From contig CAJTUY010000034.1 in NCBI GenBank assembly GCA_910579415.1, positions 1-19,888 of the forward strand: a stretch of 19,888 nucleotides of DNA, given 5' to 3'. The notes beneath the pieces were generated by a model. That model saw only the letters and a program-made list of their open reading frames with translations. It was not told the origin of the DNA and ran no database searches. Below, piece by piece: positions 1-7,600 of the stretch (its first letter is position 1; every line of letters starts with the position of its first letter). This DNA comes from an uncultured Clostridia bacterium. Its GTDB lineage: Bacteria > Bacillota > Clostridia > UBA1381. The position numbers and the translations under genes were made by a program.

Positions 1-361
1 ACGATAAAATACTTCGTGAGTCAGTTGTCATTCCTATAAATTCATACAGCAATCCAAAAGAACTGATACTGTCCAGCATACCGTATATCCCCTGATAATG
101 GTCACACCACCACCAGGCAGGTCCCTGCTGAATTAACGCCGATACACCATCACGGCTATATGAGCCTTCCAGAATTGCCATTTCAGCATTGCCGGCAGGA
201 TTCAATGTAAACAATATTGTTCTTGGAATGCCATTTTCACCGTGTTCAATATCATCCAAAAGCCGTGCAATATGTCGGGTGTCCACCCTGCCTATTCCTG
301 CAAAGCCTCCTGCCACGCCTACAGCATTTCTTAAGCGTGTGCTTGTATATCGGTTTCCATA
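1..361 (-). pseudogene. uxaC: Glucuronate isomerase (UxaC) interior/C-terminal fragment, 5' part missing
   Basis: Read on the minus strand from about 361 down to the window edge, one frame gives a continuous stretch of about 120 residues matching the later half of uronate isomerase: a start like STRLRN (family NTRLFR), then IPRTILFTLNPAGN, GPAWWWCDHYQG and, at the edge, EFIGMTTDSRSILS, which corresponds to the family's GMLTDSRSFLSY segment. UxaC converts D-glucuronate to D-fructuronate in the cytoplasm. The enzyme is normally about 460 residues; here the first two thirds are absent, because the same frame meets a TAA at 392-394 and the sequence upstream belongs to another family. The piece runs off the left edge, so its 3' end is unknown. 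It has no start codon or ribosome binding site of its own. I read it as a deletion remnant; a chimeric assembly is the other explanation. Family assignment is firm, cause is inference. Confidence 0.75.
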
Positions 362-491
362 CTTCCTCCAGTGTAAGTTCGTGGAGCGCCTTTAAATATT
401 TGTCGGGAACTTTAGGACGCCCGTCAGGCAACCTCTCCCCTTTCCATTTTGGCGTAAGCGCAATAATATTTTCTCTAACATTAAAATTAAT
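345..491 (-). pseudogene. 5' remnant of an RraA-like (RraA / HMG aldolase family) gene, truncated at a junction with uxaC
   Basis: The minus strand from about 482 to 345 reads NIIALTPKWKGERLPDG then RPKVPDKYLKALHELTLEEVW. This resembles the N-terminus of Bacillota RraA-family proteins (4-hydroxy-4-methyl-2-oxoglutarate aldolase/RraA fold), which begin with a W-x-GER-x-DGRPKVPD segment followed by an EEAW helix. Homology stops near 350, where the uxaC sequence begins in a different frame; the RraA frame then runs into unrelated residues and a TGA. A good Shine-Dalgarno (GGGAGG, minus strand, 497-502) precedes it. In the homologous frame the only suitably spaced start is ATT at 489-491, while the ATG at 479-481 is in another frame, so either a rare start or an extra frameshift must be assumed. 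This is from pattern memory of the family, not a search. Confidence 0.5.
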
Positions 492-634
492 AATAACCTC
501 CCACTAAAATTCAACAGTTAATATCTACTTTTTTGTTCTTTTGACTACATTATACACTAAAATCAATCAAAAAATCGTGCAAAATATTCAGTTGTTTCTC
601 TACTATAATTCGATTTTATGTGCAAATCATATAA

Positions 635-656
635 TAAAAAAACGCCTTACAGGCGT
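635..656 (-). terminator. Rho-independent terminator on the minus strand
   Basis: Read on the minus strand, ACGCC-TGTAA-GGCGT forms a 5-bp stem with a 5-nt loop followed by seven T residues. No gene ends directly upstream of it on that strand; the dut operon already has a terminator at 815-848. It may catch read-through or be left from a lost gene. The rest of 492-681 holds no gene I can support. Confidence 0.5.
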
Positions 657-681
657 GCAAGTGTTTGTTTTACCCTAACTA

Positions 682-710
682 TTGACAATAATTTCATTAT
701 ATGATATAAT
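682..710 (+). promoter_or_regulatory. Sigma-A promoter of tRNA-Ser
   Basis: TTGACA at 682-687 and TATAAT at 705-710, both full consensus matches with an optimal 17-bp spacer. The expected transcription start lies near 717, a few bases before the mature tRNA at 724. Confidence 0.9.
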
Positions 711-723
711 CTATTCATTATGT

Positions 724-811
724 GGAGAGGTGGCCGAGAGGTTGAAGGCGCAGCATTGGAAATGCTGTGATGTGAAAGCATCCGTGGGTTCGAATCCCAT
801 CCTTTCCTCCA
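724..811 (+). tRNA. tRNA-Ser (anticodon GGA)
   Basis: The 88-nt gene folds as a class II tRNA. The acceptor stem is GGAGAGG with CCTTTCC (one G-T wobble), the anticodon stem CAGCA/TGCTG closes the loop TTGGAAA with anticodon GGA (codons UCC and UCU), the long variable arm is GATG/CATC, and the T arm is GTGGG-TTCGAAT-CCCAT. The CCA end is encoded. The long variable arm and the anticodon agree on serine. The discriminator base is U, whereas many bacterial tRNA-Ser have G there. Confidence 0.96.
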
Positions 812-814
812 TAG

Positions 815-848
815 AAAAAAGCAAGCTTATTAGCTTGCTTTTTTCTAT
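815..848. terminator. Bidirectional terminator between tRNA-Ser and dut
   Basis: AAAAAAGCAAGC (815-826), a 6-nt loop, then GCTTGCTTTTTT (833-844). The A-tract and T-tract make it work in both directions, ending tRNA-Ser on the plus strand and the nrdD-nrdG-dut transcript on the minus strand (dut stops at 852). Confidence 0.9.
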
Positions 849-851
849 TTT

Positions 852-1358
852 TCAATTCCCTGTGCTTCCAAAACCTCCGTTACGTTCATCAGTCACATCA
901 TCATCGAAAGTAATACCGTATTCAACAAATATTCCCTGACAGAATCCTGCGCCCTTATTAAGTGATACTGTTTTATCCTCATTAGTATCATTCATAATCT
1001 TACAGAATATATGCCCTTCATTATCGCTGTTATAATAATCACTGTCAATAATACCGACAGTATTATTCATCTGAACTCTAAATTTAAATCCAAGACCGCT
1101 TCTTGGATAAAGTTTAAGAACCCAGTTTTCATCTATCTTTGCGCGTATTCCGGTAGGGATTTTAATGCTTTCTCCGGGCTTAAGCTCAAATGCAAGCGGC
1201 GAATAAAAATCATATCCTGCTGAGCCTGCTGTTGCCCTTTTGGGGAGTTTTATTTCATTATATATATTTTCAATATCATCTGTTACATAAAATGTGTCTG
1301 CCCAATCCTTTTTAAATTGTTCAAACGAAACCTTTTCAAACTTTGCTATTCTTTTCAT
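852..1358 (-). CDS. dut: dUTP diphosphatase (trimeric dUTPase)
   Basis: Hydrolyses dUTP to dUMP and pyrophosphate, keeping uracil out of DNA and supplying dUMP for thymidylate synthesis. All five dUTPase motifs are visible in order in the 168-residue product: AGSAGYDF (44-51), PRSGLG (85-90), VGIIDSDYYN (101-110, with the catalytic Asp and Tyr), KGAGFCQGIF (135-144) and the C-terminal arm RNGGFGSTG (159-167). The N-terminus is about 30 residues longer than the minimal trimeric enzyme. The ATG at 1358 has a GGAG site upstream. It is the last gene of the nrdD-nrdG-dut operon, starting about 30 bp after nrdG, which couples dNTP production to dUTP removal. Assignment is secure; the role of the extension is unknown. 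Confidence 0.93.
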   Translation of the reverse strand: MKRIAKFEKVSFEQFKKDWADTFYVTDDIENIYNEIKLPKRATAGSAGYDFYSPLAFELKPGESIKIPTGIRAKIDENWVLKLYPRSGLGFKFRVQMNNTVGIIDSDYYNSDNEGHIFCKIMNDTNEDKTVSLNKGAGFCQGIFVEYGITFDDDVTDERNGGFGSTGN

Positions 1359-1389
1359 ATCGTTTCTCCATTCTGCTGTTCAAACGCAT

Positions 1390-1881
1390 TTATTTCATGG
1401 CAAGTACAGTTTTGCCTATCTCTAAACTTTTCTTTACATCTATTACTTTTTGATTTGAGCTGCCTCTCCAGGCAAGATTTGTATCCATCATTTTTTCAAT
1501 AAACGGTCCGTCCACCAAAATATCTATGTTCTCCATAAACGGCAAATCTTTTATATCCTGCCATTCGTAACCACTGTAAAGCCAAATTGTTTTATCAGGG
1601 AATTTTTGTGATATTTCCGATGCCAAATCCCCTATGTCATTTCGGTTTTTTGTATGGAGAGGGTCACCTCCGCTAAATGTAATGCCTGATATGTAGCTTT
1701 TATTCAGTTCATCGAAAATTTCCTGCTTGGCGGCTTCATCAAACTCCAATCCGCCGTTAATATCCCACGTAACGGGATTCTGACAGTTAGGGCATCTATG
1801 CTCGCAGCCTGCGACCCACAGTACAACACGTAAGCCGTCGCCGTTTAGCATATCGTCCTTAGTTATATTATGATACCGCAT
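1390..1881 (-). CDS. nrdG: Anaerobic ribonucleotide reductase activating protein (radical SAM)
   Basis: A small radical-SAM enzyme (163 residues, usual length for NrdG) that uses S-adenosylmethionine and a [4Fe-4S] cluster to install the glycyl radical on NrdD. The cluster motif is CEHRCPNC (Cys26, Cys30, Cys33), followed by NPVTWD and the SAM-contacting TFSGGDPL segment that NrdG proteins share. Its ATG overlaps the TAA of nrdD by one base (TAATG), so translation is coupled, and its Shine-Dalgarno lies within the last codons of nrdD. It works with the adjacent NrdD in the cytoplasm, only without oxygen. Confidence 0.95.
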   Translation of the reverse strand: MRYHNITKDDMLNGDGLRVVLWVAGCEHRCPNCQNPVTWDINGGLEFDEAAKQEIFDELNKSYISGITFSGGDPLHTKNRNDIGDLASEISQKFPDKTIWLYSGYEWQDIKDLPFMENIDILVDGPFIEKMMDTNLAWRGSSNQKVIDVKKSLEIGKTVLAMK

Positions 1882-3998
1882 TACATACTTTTCCTTTCTG
1901 CAATTTCAGCCATTTTTGCGCTGTTAAGTCTTGTATCGCCCTTTACACGCGAATATGACAGATAACCGTTCATCCTCTCTATTTTAGTAAGATTTTTACT
2001 TCCGCATTTTGGGCATACATCCATTTCAAGTTCTTCATGACCACAGTCATCGCAATATGCAAGCGAAAGATTAACACCTTCGTAAAATCCCATCTCCATC
2101 GCACGTCTTACAAGAGTTTTAATCGCATCTCTGTTATAACTTATAGGATATTCTACATACTGAATTTTACCGCCGTTAGACAGCTCCCAAAAACGCTTTT
2201 CAAGATTTTGCTTTTGAATCGGAGTAATGTCCTCTGTAACGTGACAATGAAAACTGTTTGAAACATACTCTCTGTCAGAAACATTTTCTATAACACCGTA
2301 TTTCTTTCTGAACTGTTCAACCTGTAACCCGCACAATGACTCTGCCGGAGTGCCGTATATAGCGTAAAGCTTTCCGTCCTCCTCTTTAAAACGATTGACC
2401 ATATCATTTATATGTTCAAGTGTTTTTAATGCAAAATCACCGTCATCAACAAGCGACTGCTTATTATAAAGTTGCTGCAATTCATTTAATGCCGTTATAC
2501 CGAATGAAGCTGTCGCTGTCTTCAAAAGAGGTTTGATTTTATCATGAATACCAAGATGTCCCCCATAAAAACCGCCTTCACAGTATGCCAATGGATTTGT
2601 TGATGCGCGCATCTCTCCGAGATAGTCATATGTACGCAGATGAAGCTGACGTATAATATTAAGATAATAGTCAAGAACATCAAAGAACGGTTTATTTTCC
2701 TGCTGTGCTTTAGCTAAAATCATTGGCAGATGAAGCGATACAACACCTATGTTAAACCGTCCTACAAATACCGGAGAATCCTTATCATCGGCAGGCTGTA
2801 TACCGCCTTTTTCATACCATGGAGATAAAAACGCGCGGCATCCCATAGGTGATATTATTTTACCGTACTTCTTATACATTGAAGGTACATAACCCTCACC
2901 CGTAAGACTCAGCCAGTCCGGATACATAGTTTTTGATGAGCAGTCAAGTCCTGCTTCAAATACATCCTCAAGAGGCTTGCCCTCTCCATGAAGATTTGCG
3001 TCATACAAAAATACCACCTTCGGAAACAAAACCGGCTTTTTATGACCTTTTTTGCCCTGACCGTTTTTGCGGACATTTAGCATTTTTATTGAAGCCATTT
3101 TTGCAAATCTGCCTGTTCCTGTGCCGATTGTGACTGTGATAAACGGATAGTCTCCCCTACTGGACGAAACTGAATTAAACTTATACTCCCACCCCTGAAA
3201 TCCCTGTTCAAAGTCGCGTTCTATATCCTTCAATGCAGTTTCCTCTGCTTTTTCTTCGGAAAGACCAAGTTTGGTATACTTATCAATATAAAATTCATAT
3301 GATTTTTCAGCATACGGCTCTAAAATCAAATCTGCAGAAGGCACGGTAAAACCGCCATACTGCTGACTTGCTGCAGACAAGACAATATCACCTATAACAT
3401 CAAACGCAACGTCCAATGTTTTAGGTTCATTGTACCATAGATTGCCCATTTCAAAGCCGCCTTTGAGTACGGTCGCCACGTCAAAGAGACAGCAGTTCAT
3501 CGTGTCTCTTCTCGCCGACATATCATGAATATAAATATATCCGTCTCGGCATGCCTGCAATTCTTCTGTTGTAAGGAAAAATTTCTTATACAGCTCTTTA
3601 TTAAGCTGATTAAATATAAGACTTCTTTTTGTGGAAACCAGAGCGCTGTCAGTATTGGAATTTTCCTTGTCTCCTATATACATAATAGACTGGCTCTTTT
3701 TATATACCTCGTCAAGCATCTGGACAAAATCCTGTTTGTAATTTCTATAATCTCGATAGCTTTTTGCAACTTTTGGATTAACGCGTTCAAGAGCGCCTTC
3801 AACCATATTGTGCATTTCGGAAATCTGAATTTCCTCCTTGCCCATTTTTTTCGCTTCTTCTTCCACGAATTTACATATAAAATCAATCTCTTCATCTGTA
3901 AATTTAACAAGAGCGCGGAATGCTGACTTATTAACCGCAACAACAACTTTTTGAACGTTAAACGGCTCCTTTGTATTATCTTTTTTTACTACTTTCAT
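1881..3998 (-). CDS. nrdD: Anaerobic (class III) ribonucleoside-triphosphate reductase
   Basis: Reduces ribonucleoside triphosphates to dNTPs with a glycyl radical. The 705-residue product opens with an ATP-cone regulatory domain (about 1-95; MKVVKKDNTKEPFNVQKV is typical), which senses dATP/ATP, followed by the barrel catalytic domain. Near the C-terminus lie a zinc site of four cysteines (Cys649, Cys652, Cys662, Cys665) and the glycyl radical loop RMNGYLSYSR, with Gly678 the probable radical residue. The length fits the family. It is the first gene of the operon with nrdG (overlapping) and dut. The upstream region carries a palindrome matching the NrdR box and a promoter (separate entries), suggesting repression by NrdR when dNTPs are plentiful. 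No aerobic reductase is seen in the window. Confidence 0.96.
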   Translation of the reverse strand: MKVVKKDNTKEPFNVQKVVVAVNKSAFRALVKFTDEEIDFICKFVEEEAKKMGKEEIQISEMHNMVEGALERVNPKVAKSYRDYRNYKQDFVQMLDEVYKKSQSIMYIGDKENSNTDSALVSTKRSLIFNQLNKELYKKFFLTTEELQACRDGYIYIHDMSARRDTMNCCLFDVATVLKGGFEMGNLWYNEPKTLDVAFDVIGDIVLSAASQQYGGFTVPSADLILEPYAEKSYEFYIDKYTKLGLSEEKAEETALKDIERDFEQGFQGWEYKFNSVSSSRGDYPFITVTIGTGTGRFAKMASIKMLNVRKNGQGKKGHKKPVLFPKVVFLYDANLHGEGKPLEDVFEAGLDCSSKTMYPDWLSLTGEGYVPSMYKKYGKIISPMGCRAFLSPWYEKGGIQPADDKDSPVFVGRFNIGVVSLHLPMILAKAQQENKPFFDVLDYYLNIIRQLHLRTYDYLGEMRASTNPLAYCEGGFYGGHLGIHDKIKPLLKTATASFGITALNELQQLYNKQSLVDDGDFALKTLEHINDMVNRFKEEDGKLYAIYGTPAESLCGLQVEQFRKKYGVIENVSDREYVSNSFHCHVTEDITPIQKQNLEKRFWELSNGGKIQYVEYPISYNRDAIKTLVRRAMEMGFYEGVNLSLAYCDDCGHEELEMDVCPKCGSKNLTKIERMNGYLSYSRVKGDTRLNSAKMAEIAERKSM

Positions 3999-4039
3999 TT
4001 TTATCTACACCCCTAATCAACATCAAAATTTATATTTAA

Positions 4040-4055
4040 CCACAACATATTGTGG
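4040..4055. promoter_or_regulatory. NrdR-box-like palindrome before nrdD
   Basis: CCACAACATATTGTGG is a near-perfect palindrome. Against the NrdR consensus as I recall it (acaCwAtATaTwGtgt) it matches 13 of 16 positions. It lies just downstream of the proposed nrdD -10, where a bound repressor would block transcription. A weaker second copy, ACACCCAATATCTGTT, sits at 4080-4095 with centres 40 bp apart, about four helical turns, within the promoter spacer. Seen: the palindrome and spacing. Inferred: NrdR binding. Confidence 0.6.
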
Positions 4056-4073
4056 TTTTCTTATCGTTTTTTA

Positions 4074-4102
4074 ATTATAACACCCAATATCTGTTTTTGC
4101 AA
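4074..4102 (-). promoter_or_regulatory. Candidate promoter of the nrdD operon
   Basis: On the minus strand, TTGCAA (4097-4102) and TATAAT (4074-4079) are separated by 17 bp. The -10 is perfect and the -35 moderate. The NrdR-like box at 4040-4055 lies downstream and the weaker one falls in the spacer. Confidence 0.6.
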
Positions 4103-4110
4103 TTACAGTA

Positions 4111-4140
4111 TTGTTATCTATTTGTTACAACATTGTTACA
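4111..4140. repeat. Three direct repeats TTGTTA(T/C)(C/A) at 11-bp steps
   Basis: TTGTTATC begins at 4111, TTGTTACA at 4122 and TTGTTACA at 4133. The repeats face the same side of the helix, just upstream of the proposed nrdD -35 and before the divergent small gene at 4238. The phasing suggests a protein-binding site, regulator unknown. Confidence 0.5.
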
Positions 4141-4237
4141 TCTCCAGAAAAAAATGTTCTATTAAGCAAATATTGTATGGGTAAATGAGGTATTTTCTGC
4201 AAATACTAATGCTACATATAATTTTGGGAGGCAAGTT

Positions 4238-4474
4238 ATGCGAATACTCATGAAATCAATTTACCTTTTTATTCTTGGCATCTATATTGACAGCCGTCGT
4301 AAAAGCTTTGACAATCTATTAACGCGCTATTTCGAAAAAAACGGAGGTATTTCCTCCTCTAAACTGGTTCACTTATCAAATCACTGCTACAAATTATATT
4401 CACTTTTTTATAACCATGAAAATGAATTGCGTCGTGAAATGCTTATTAAATCACTTGTTAAAAAGAATATATAG
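4238..4474 (+). CDS. Small protein, possibly a diverged Spo0E-like phosphatase
   Basis: A 78-residue protein with a good ribosome binding site (GGGAGG at 4226-4231, 6 nt before the ATG). I do not firmly recognise it. From about residue 18 it resembles the two-helix layout of Spo0E-like aspartyl-phosphate phosphatases: a helix with SRRKSFDNLL, a glycine turn (EKNGG), then a second helix with LVHLSNHCYKLYSLFY. Spo0E proteins carry SQELD at that place and act on phosphorylated Spo0A; here the Ser is kept but the Asp position is Tyr, so phosphatase activity is doubtful. The protein is lysine- and arginine-rich near its end and has a hydrophobic N-terminal stretch (YLFILGIYI), too short for a confident membrane helix. 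It stands alone between divergent nrdD and the pyruvate oxidoreductase gene. No clear promoter was found. Confidence 0.5.
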   Translation: MRILMKSIYLFILGIYIDSRRKSFDNLLTRYFEKNGGISSSKLVHLSNHCYKLYSLFYNHENELRREMLIKSLVKKNI

Positions 4475-4499
4475 ACAGAACGGAAAATTAAAAAAAAAA

Positions 4500-4515
4500 T
4501 CACAAAATATTGTGT
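4500..4515. promoter_or_regulatory. NrdR-box-like palindrome before the pyruvate oxidoreductase gene
   Basis: TCACAAAATATTGTGT contains the palindrome CACAA-AATA-TTGTG and matches 14 of 16 positions of the NrdR consensus as I recall it. It differs at a single base from the core of the box before nrdD (CACAACATATTGTG). It ends 7 bp before the -35 of the next gene, a place that suits an activator or a cooperative site better than simple blocking. No good second box was found. Binding is inferred. Confidence 0.5.
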
Positions 4516-4522
4516 ATACTTC

Positions 4523-4551
4523 TTGATTTTATCATATGAAAGTGGTATTAT
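4523..4551 (+). promoter_or_regulatory. Sigma-A promoter of the pyruvate oxidoreductase gene
   Basis: TTGATT (4523-4528) and TATTAT (4546-4551) with a 17-bp spacer. The expected start near 4558 gives a leader of about 70 nt. Confidence 0.7.
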
Positions 4552-4577
4552 ATAGATATGTATGTAAAAAAATACAC

Positions 4578-4599
4578 TAAGAAGTAAAAATACTTCTTA
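4578..4599 (+). repeat. Perfect 9-bp inverted repeat in the leader of the pyruvate oxidoreductase gene
   Basis: TAAGAAGTA (4578-4586), AAAA, TACTTCTTA (4591-4599). It would form a hairpin about 20 nt from the 5' end of the mRNA. No T-tract follows, so it is not a terminator; mRNA stabilisation or an operator are possible. Confidence 0.6.
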
Positions 4600-4629
4600 A
4601 AGACAAAATAAAAAGGAGGAAAATTTCCG

Positions 4630-7600
4630 ATGGCAAGAAAAATGAAAACGATGGATGGTAATAATGCCGCAGCTTACGCTTCATATGCGTTTACGGATGT
4701 TGCCGCTATTTACCCCATCACACCATCATCCACAATGGCAGAAGTTACAGACAAATGGTCTGCTGCCGGTCAAAAAAACATTTTTGGACGTACAGTAAAG
4801 GTTGTAGAAATGCAGTCTGAGGCAGGTGCAGCAGGTGCTGTTCACGGTTCTCTTACAGCAGGTGCGCTTACTACCACTTACACAGCTTCTCAGGGACTTT
4901 TACTTATGATACCGAATATGTATAAAATTGCAGGTGAACAGCTTCCGTGCGTATTTAACGTATCAGCAAGAGCGCTTGCAAGTCACGCGCTTTCAATTTT
5001 CGGCGACCACCAGGACGTTATGGCATGCCGTCAGACAGGCTTTGCCATGCTTGCTTCAACCAATCCGCAGGAAGCAATGGACTTAGGTGCAGTTGCACAC
5101 CTTTCAACAATTAAAGGTAAAATTCCGTTTATTCATTTCTTTGACGGATTCAGAACATCACACGAATATCAAAAGGTTGCCTGTTGGGATTATGAAGACC
5201 TTGCAGACATGCTTGACTGGGACGCTCTTAATGATTTCAGACGCAAGTCGCTTAATCCGGAGCATCCTGCTCAGAGAGGTACAGCTCAGAACCCTGACGT
5301 ATTCTTCCAGGCAAAAGAAGCTTCAAATAAGGCTTATGATGCCATTCCGGCAGTTGTTCAGTCTTATATGGACAAGGTTAATGCTAAAATCGGTTCTGAT
5401 TATAAATTATTTAACTACTACGGCGCAGAAGACGCTGAGGAAGTTATTGTTGCTATGGGTAGTGTTTGTGATACTATTCAGGAAACTGTTGATTACCTTA
5501 ACGCAAACGGCAAAAAGGTTGGTCTTGTTAAGGTAAGACTTTACAGACCGTTCTCAATCAAGAATTTTGTTGAGGCTATTCCTTCAACTGTTAAGAAAAT
5601 CAGCGTACTTGACAGAACAAAGGAACCAGGTTCAATCGGTGAACCTCTGTATCTTGACGTTGTAGCAGCTCTTCGTGACACCAAATTTGCCGATGTTCCC
5701 GTATATTCGGGTCGTTACGGACTTGGTTCAAAGGATACAACTCCTGCACAGATTATTGCAGTTTACAAGAACACAGAAAAGAAGCGTTTTACAATCGGTA
5801 TCAACGATGACGTTACAAATCTTTCGCTTGCTCTTGACGAGAACCCTGACACTACTCCCGAAGGTATCACAAGCTGTAAATTCTGGGGACTTGGCGCAGA
5901 CGGTACTGTTGGCGCTAACAAGAACTCAGTTAAGATTATAGGCGACCACACAGATATGAATGTACAGGCGTACTTTGACTATGACTCAAAGAAGTCGGGC
6001 GGTCTTACCTGCTCACATCTTCGTTTCGGTCATCCGACAATTACGTCTACATACCTTATCAACAAGGCTGACTTTGTTGCTTGTCATAAAGCATCATACA
6101 TCAGACAGTATGATATGGTATCTGACATTAAGCCTGGCGGTGTATTCCTGTTAAACTGCTCATGGGATGCGGCAGAGCTTGAAGAGCATCTTCCGGGACA
6201 GGTTAAGAAATATATTGCTGATAATAATATTCAGTTTTATACAATTGACGGTGTTAAGATTGGTAAGGAAATCGGTCTTGGCAGCAGAATTAACACTGTA
6301 TTGCAGTCAGCGTTCTTTAAGCTTTCAGGTATTCTTCCCGAAGCTGACGCTATTAAGTATATGAAGGACGCTGCAACAGCATCATACTCAAAGAAGGGTG
6401 ATGCTATTGTAAAGATGAACCACGACGCTATTGACGCCGGCGCTCAGCAGGTTGTTAAAGTTGAGGTTCCCGCAAGCTGGAAAGACGCTAAAGCAGAAGA
6501 CCTTTCTGTTAAGCATGAAGGCGAAGGCAAGCTTATTGATTACGTTAACAATGTACTTGTTCCTATCAACCAGTTCAGAGGTATGCAGCTTCCTGTTTCA
6601 ACATTTGAAGCTTATCAGACAGGAGAGGTTCCTCTTGGTTCTTCAGCATTTGAAAAGAGAGGTATTGCTATTGACGTTCCTGTATGGAACAATGAAACAT
6701 GTATTCAGTGCGGAAGTTGTTCATATGTATGTCCGCATGCTTGTATTCGCCCGGTAGTTCTTACTAAGGAAGAGCTTGATAATGCTCCTGAGGGTATTAA
6801 GTACACAAATGCTATGATGCTTGACGGACTTTACTACGCAATGGCTATTACGGTTCTTGACTGTACAGGATGCGGAAGCTGTGTAAATGTTTGTCCTGTT
6901 AACAATGCAGGCAAAAAAGACCCTGCCCTTGTTATGAAGCCGCTTGAAGAGCAGCTTGACGAGCAGGCAAAATACGATTATCTTGTAACACTTGCCGAAA
7001 AACAGGAAGTTCTCGACAAATTTAAGCTTTCAACAGTTAAGGGCAGCCAGTTCAGAATGCCGTATCTTGAATTCTCAGGCGCGTGCGCAGGCTGTGGTGA
7101 AACACCTTATGCAAAGCTTGTAACACAGTTGTTCGGTGACAGAATGTATATCGCAAACGCAACAGGATGTTCATCAATCTGGGGTGGTTCTTCCCCATCA
7201 ACACCGTATACCGTAGATGCGGCAGGTCATGGTCCTGCATGGGCTAACTCATTGTTTGAGGACAATGCCGAGTACGGTCTTGGTATGTTTATTGCACAGG
7301 ATACTTTAAGAAACGCAAATATTGCAAAGCTTGAAAAGATTGCCGCTGAAAATGCAGATGCTAAGCCTGCAATTGACAAGTTTATAGAAACAAAGAATGA
7401 CGCTGAAGCAAACAGAGTTGCTACTGATGAATTGTTAAAAGCTATTGCCAACATCAATTCACAGGAAGCAAAGGACGTTCTTGCTGACAAAGAATATCTT
7501 TCTAAGAAGTCCTGCTGGATATTCGGCGGAGACGGTTGGGCTTATGATATAGGTTTTGGCGGCGTTGACCACGTTCTTGCATCAGGTGAAGATGTAAACG

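Noticed and set aside
3525..3926. Open frame of 133 codons opposite nrdD, and similar long frames opposite or out of frame within the large genes
   Set aside because: They lie wholly within well-supported genes, lack ribosome binding sites and show no family resemblance.
4217..4222. TATAAT just before the small gene at 4238 as its promoter
   Set aside because: Transcription would start inside or after the Shine-Dalgarno at 4226-4231, and no -35 lies at the right distance.
4491..4500. A-tract after the small gene at 4238 as part of a terminator
   Set aside because: No stem-loop precedes or follows it in a way that would form an intrinsic terminator.
4501..4514. The palindrome before the pyruvate oxidoreductase gene as a Rex (NADH-sensing) site
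   Set aside because: Rex sites have TTGT outside and ACAA at the far end; here the arms run CACAA to TTGTG, the reverse arrangement, which fits NrdR better.
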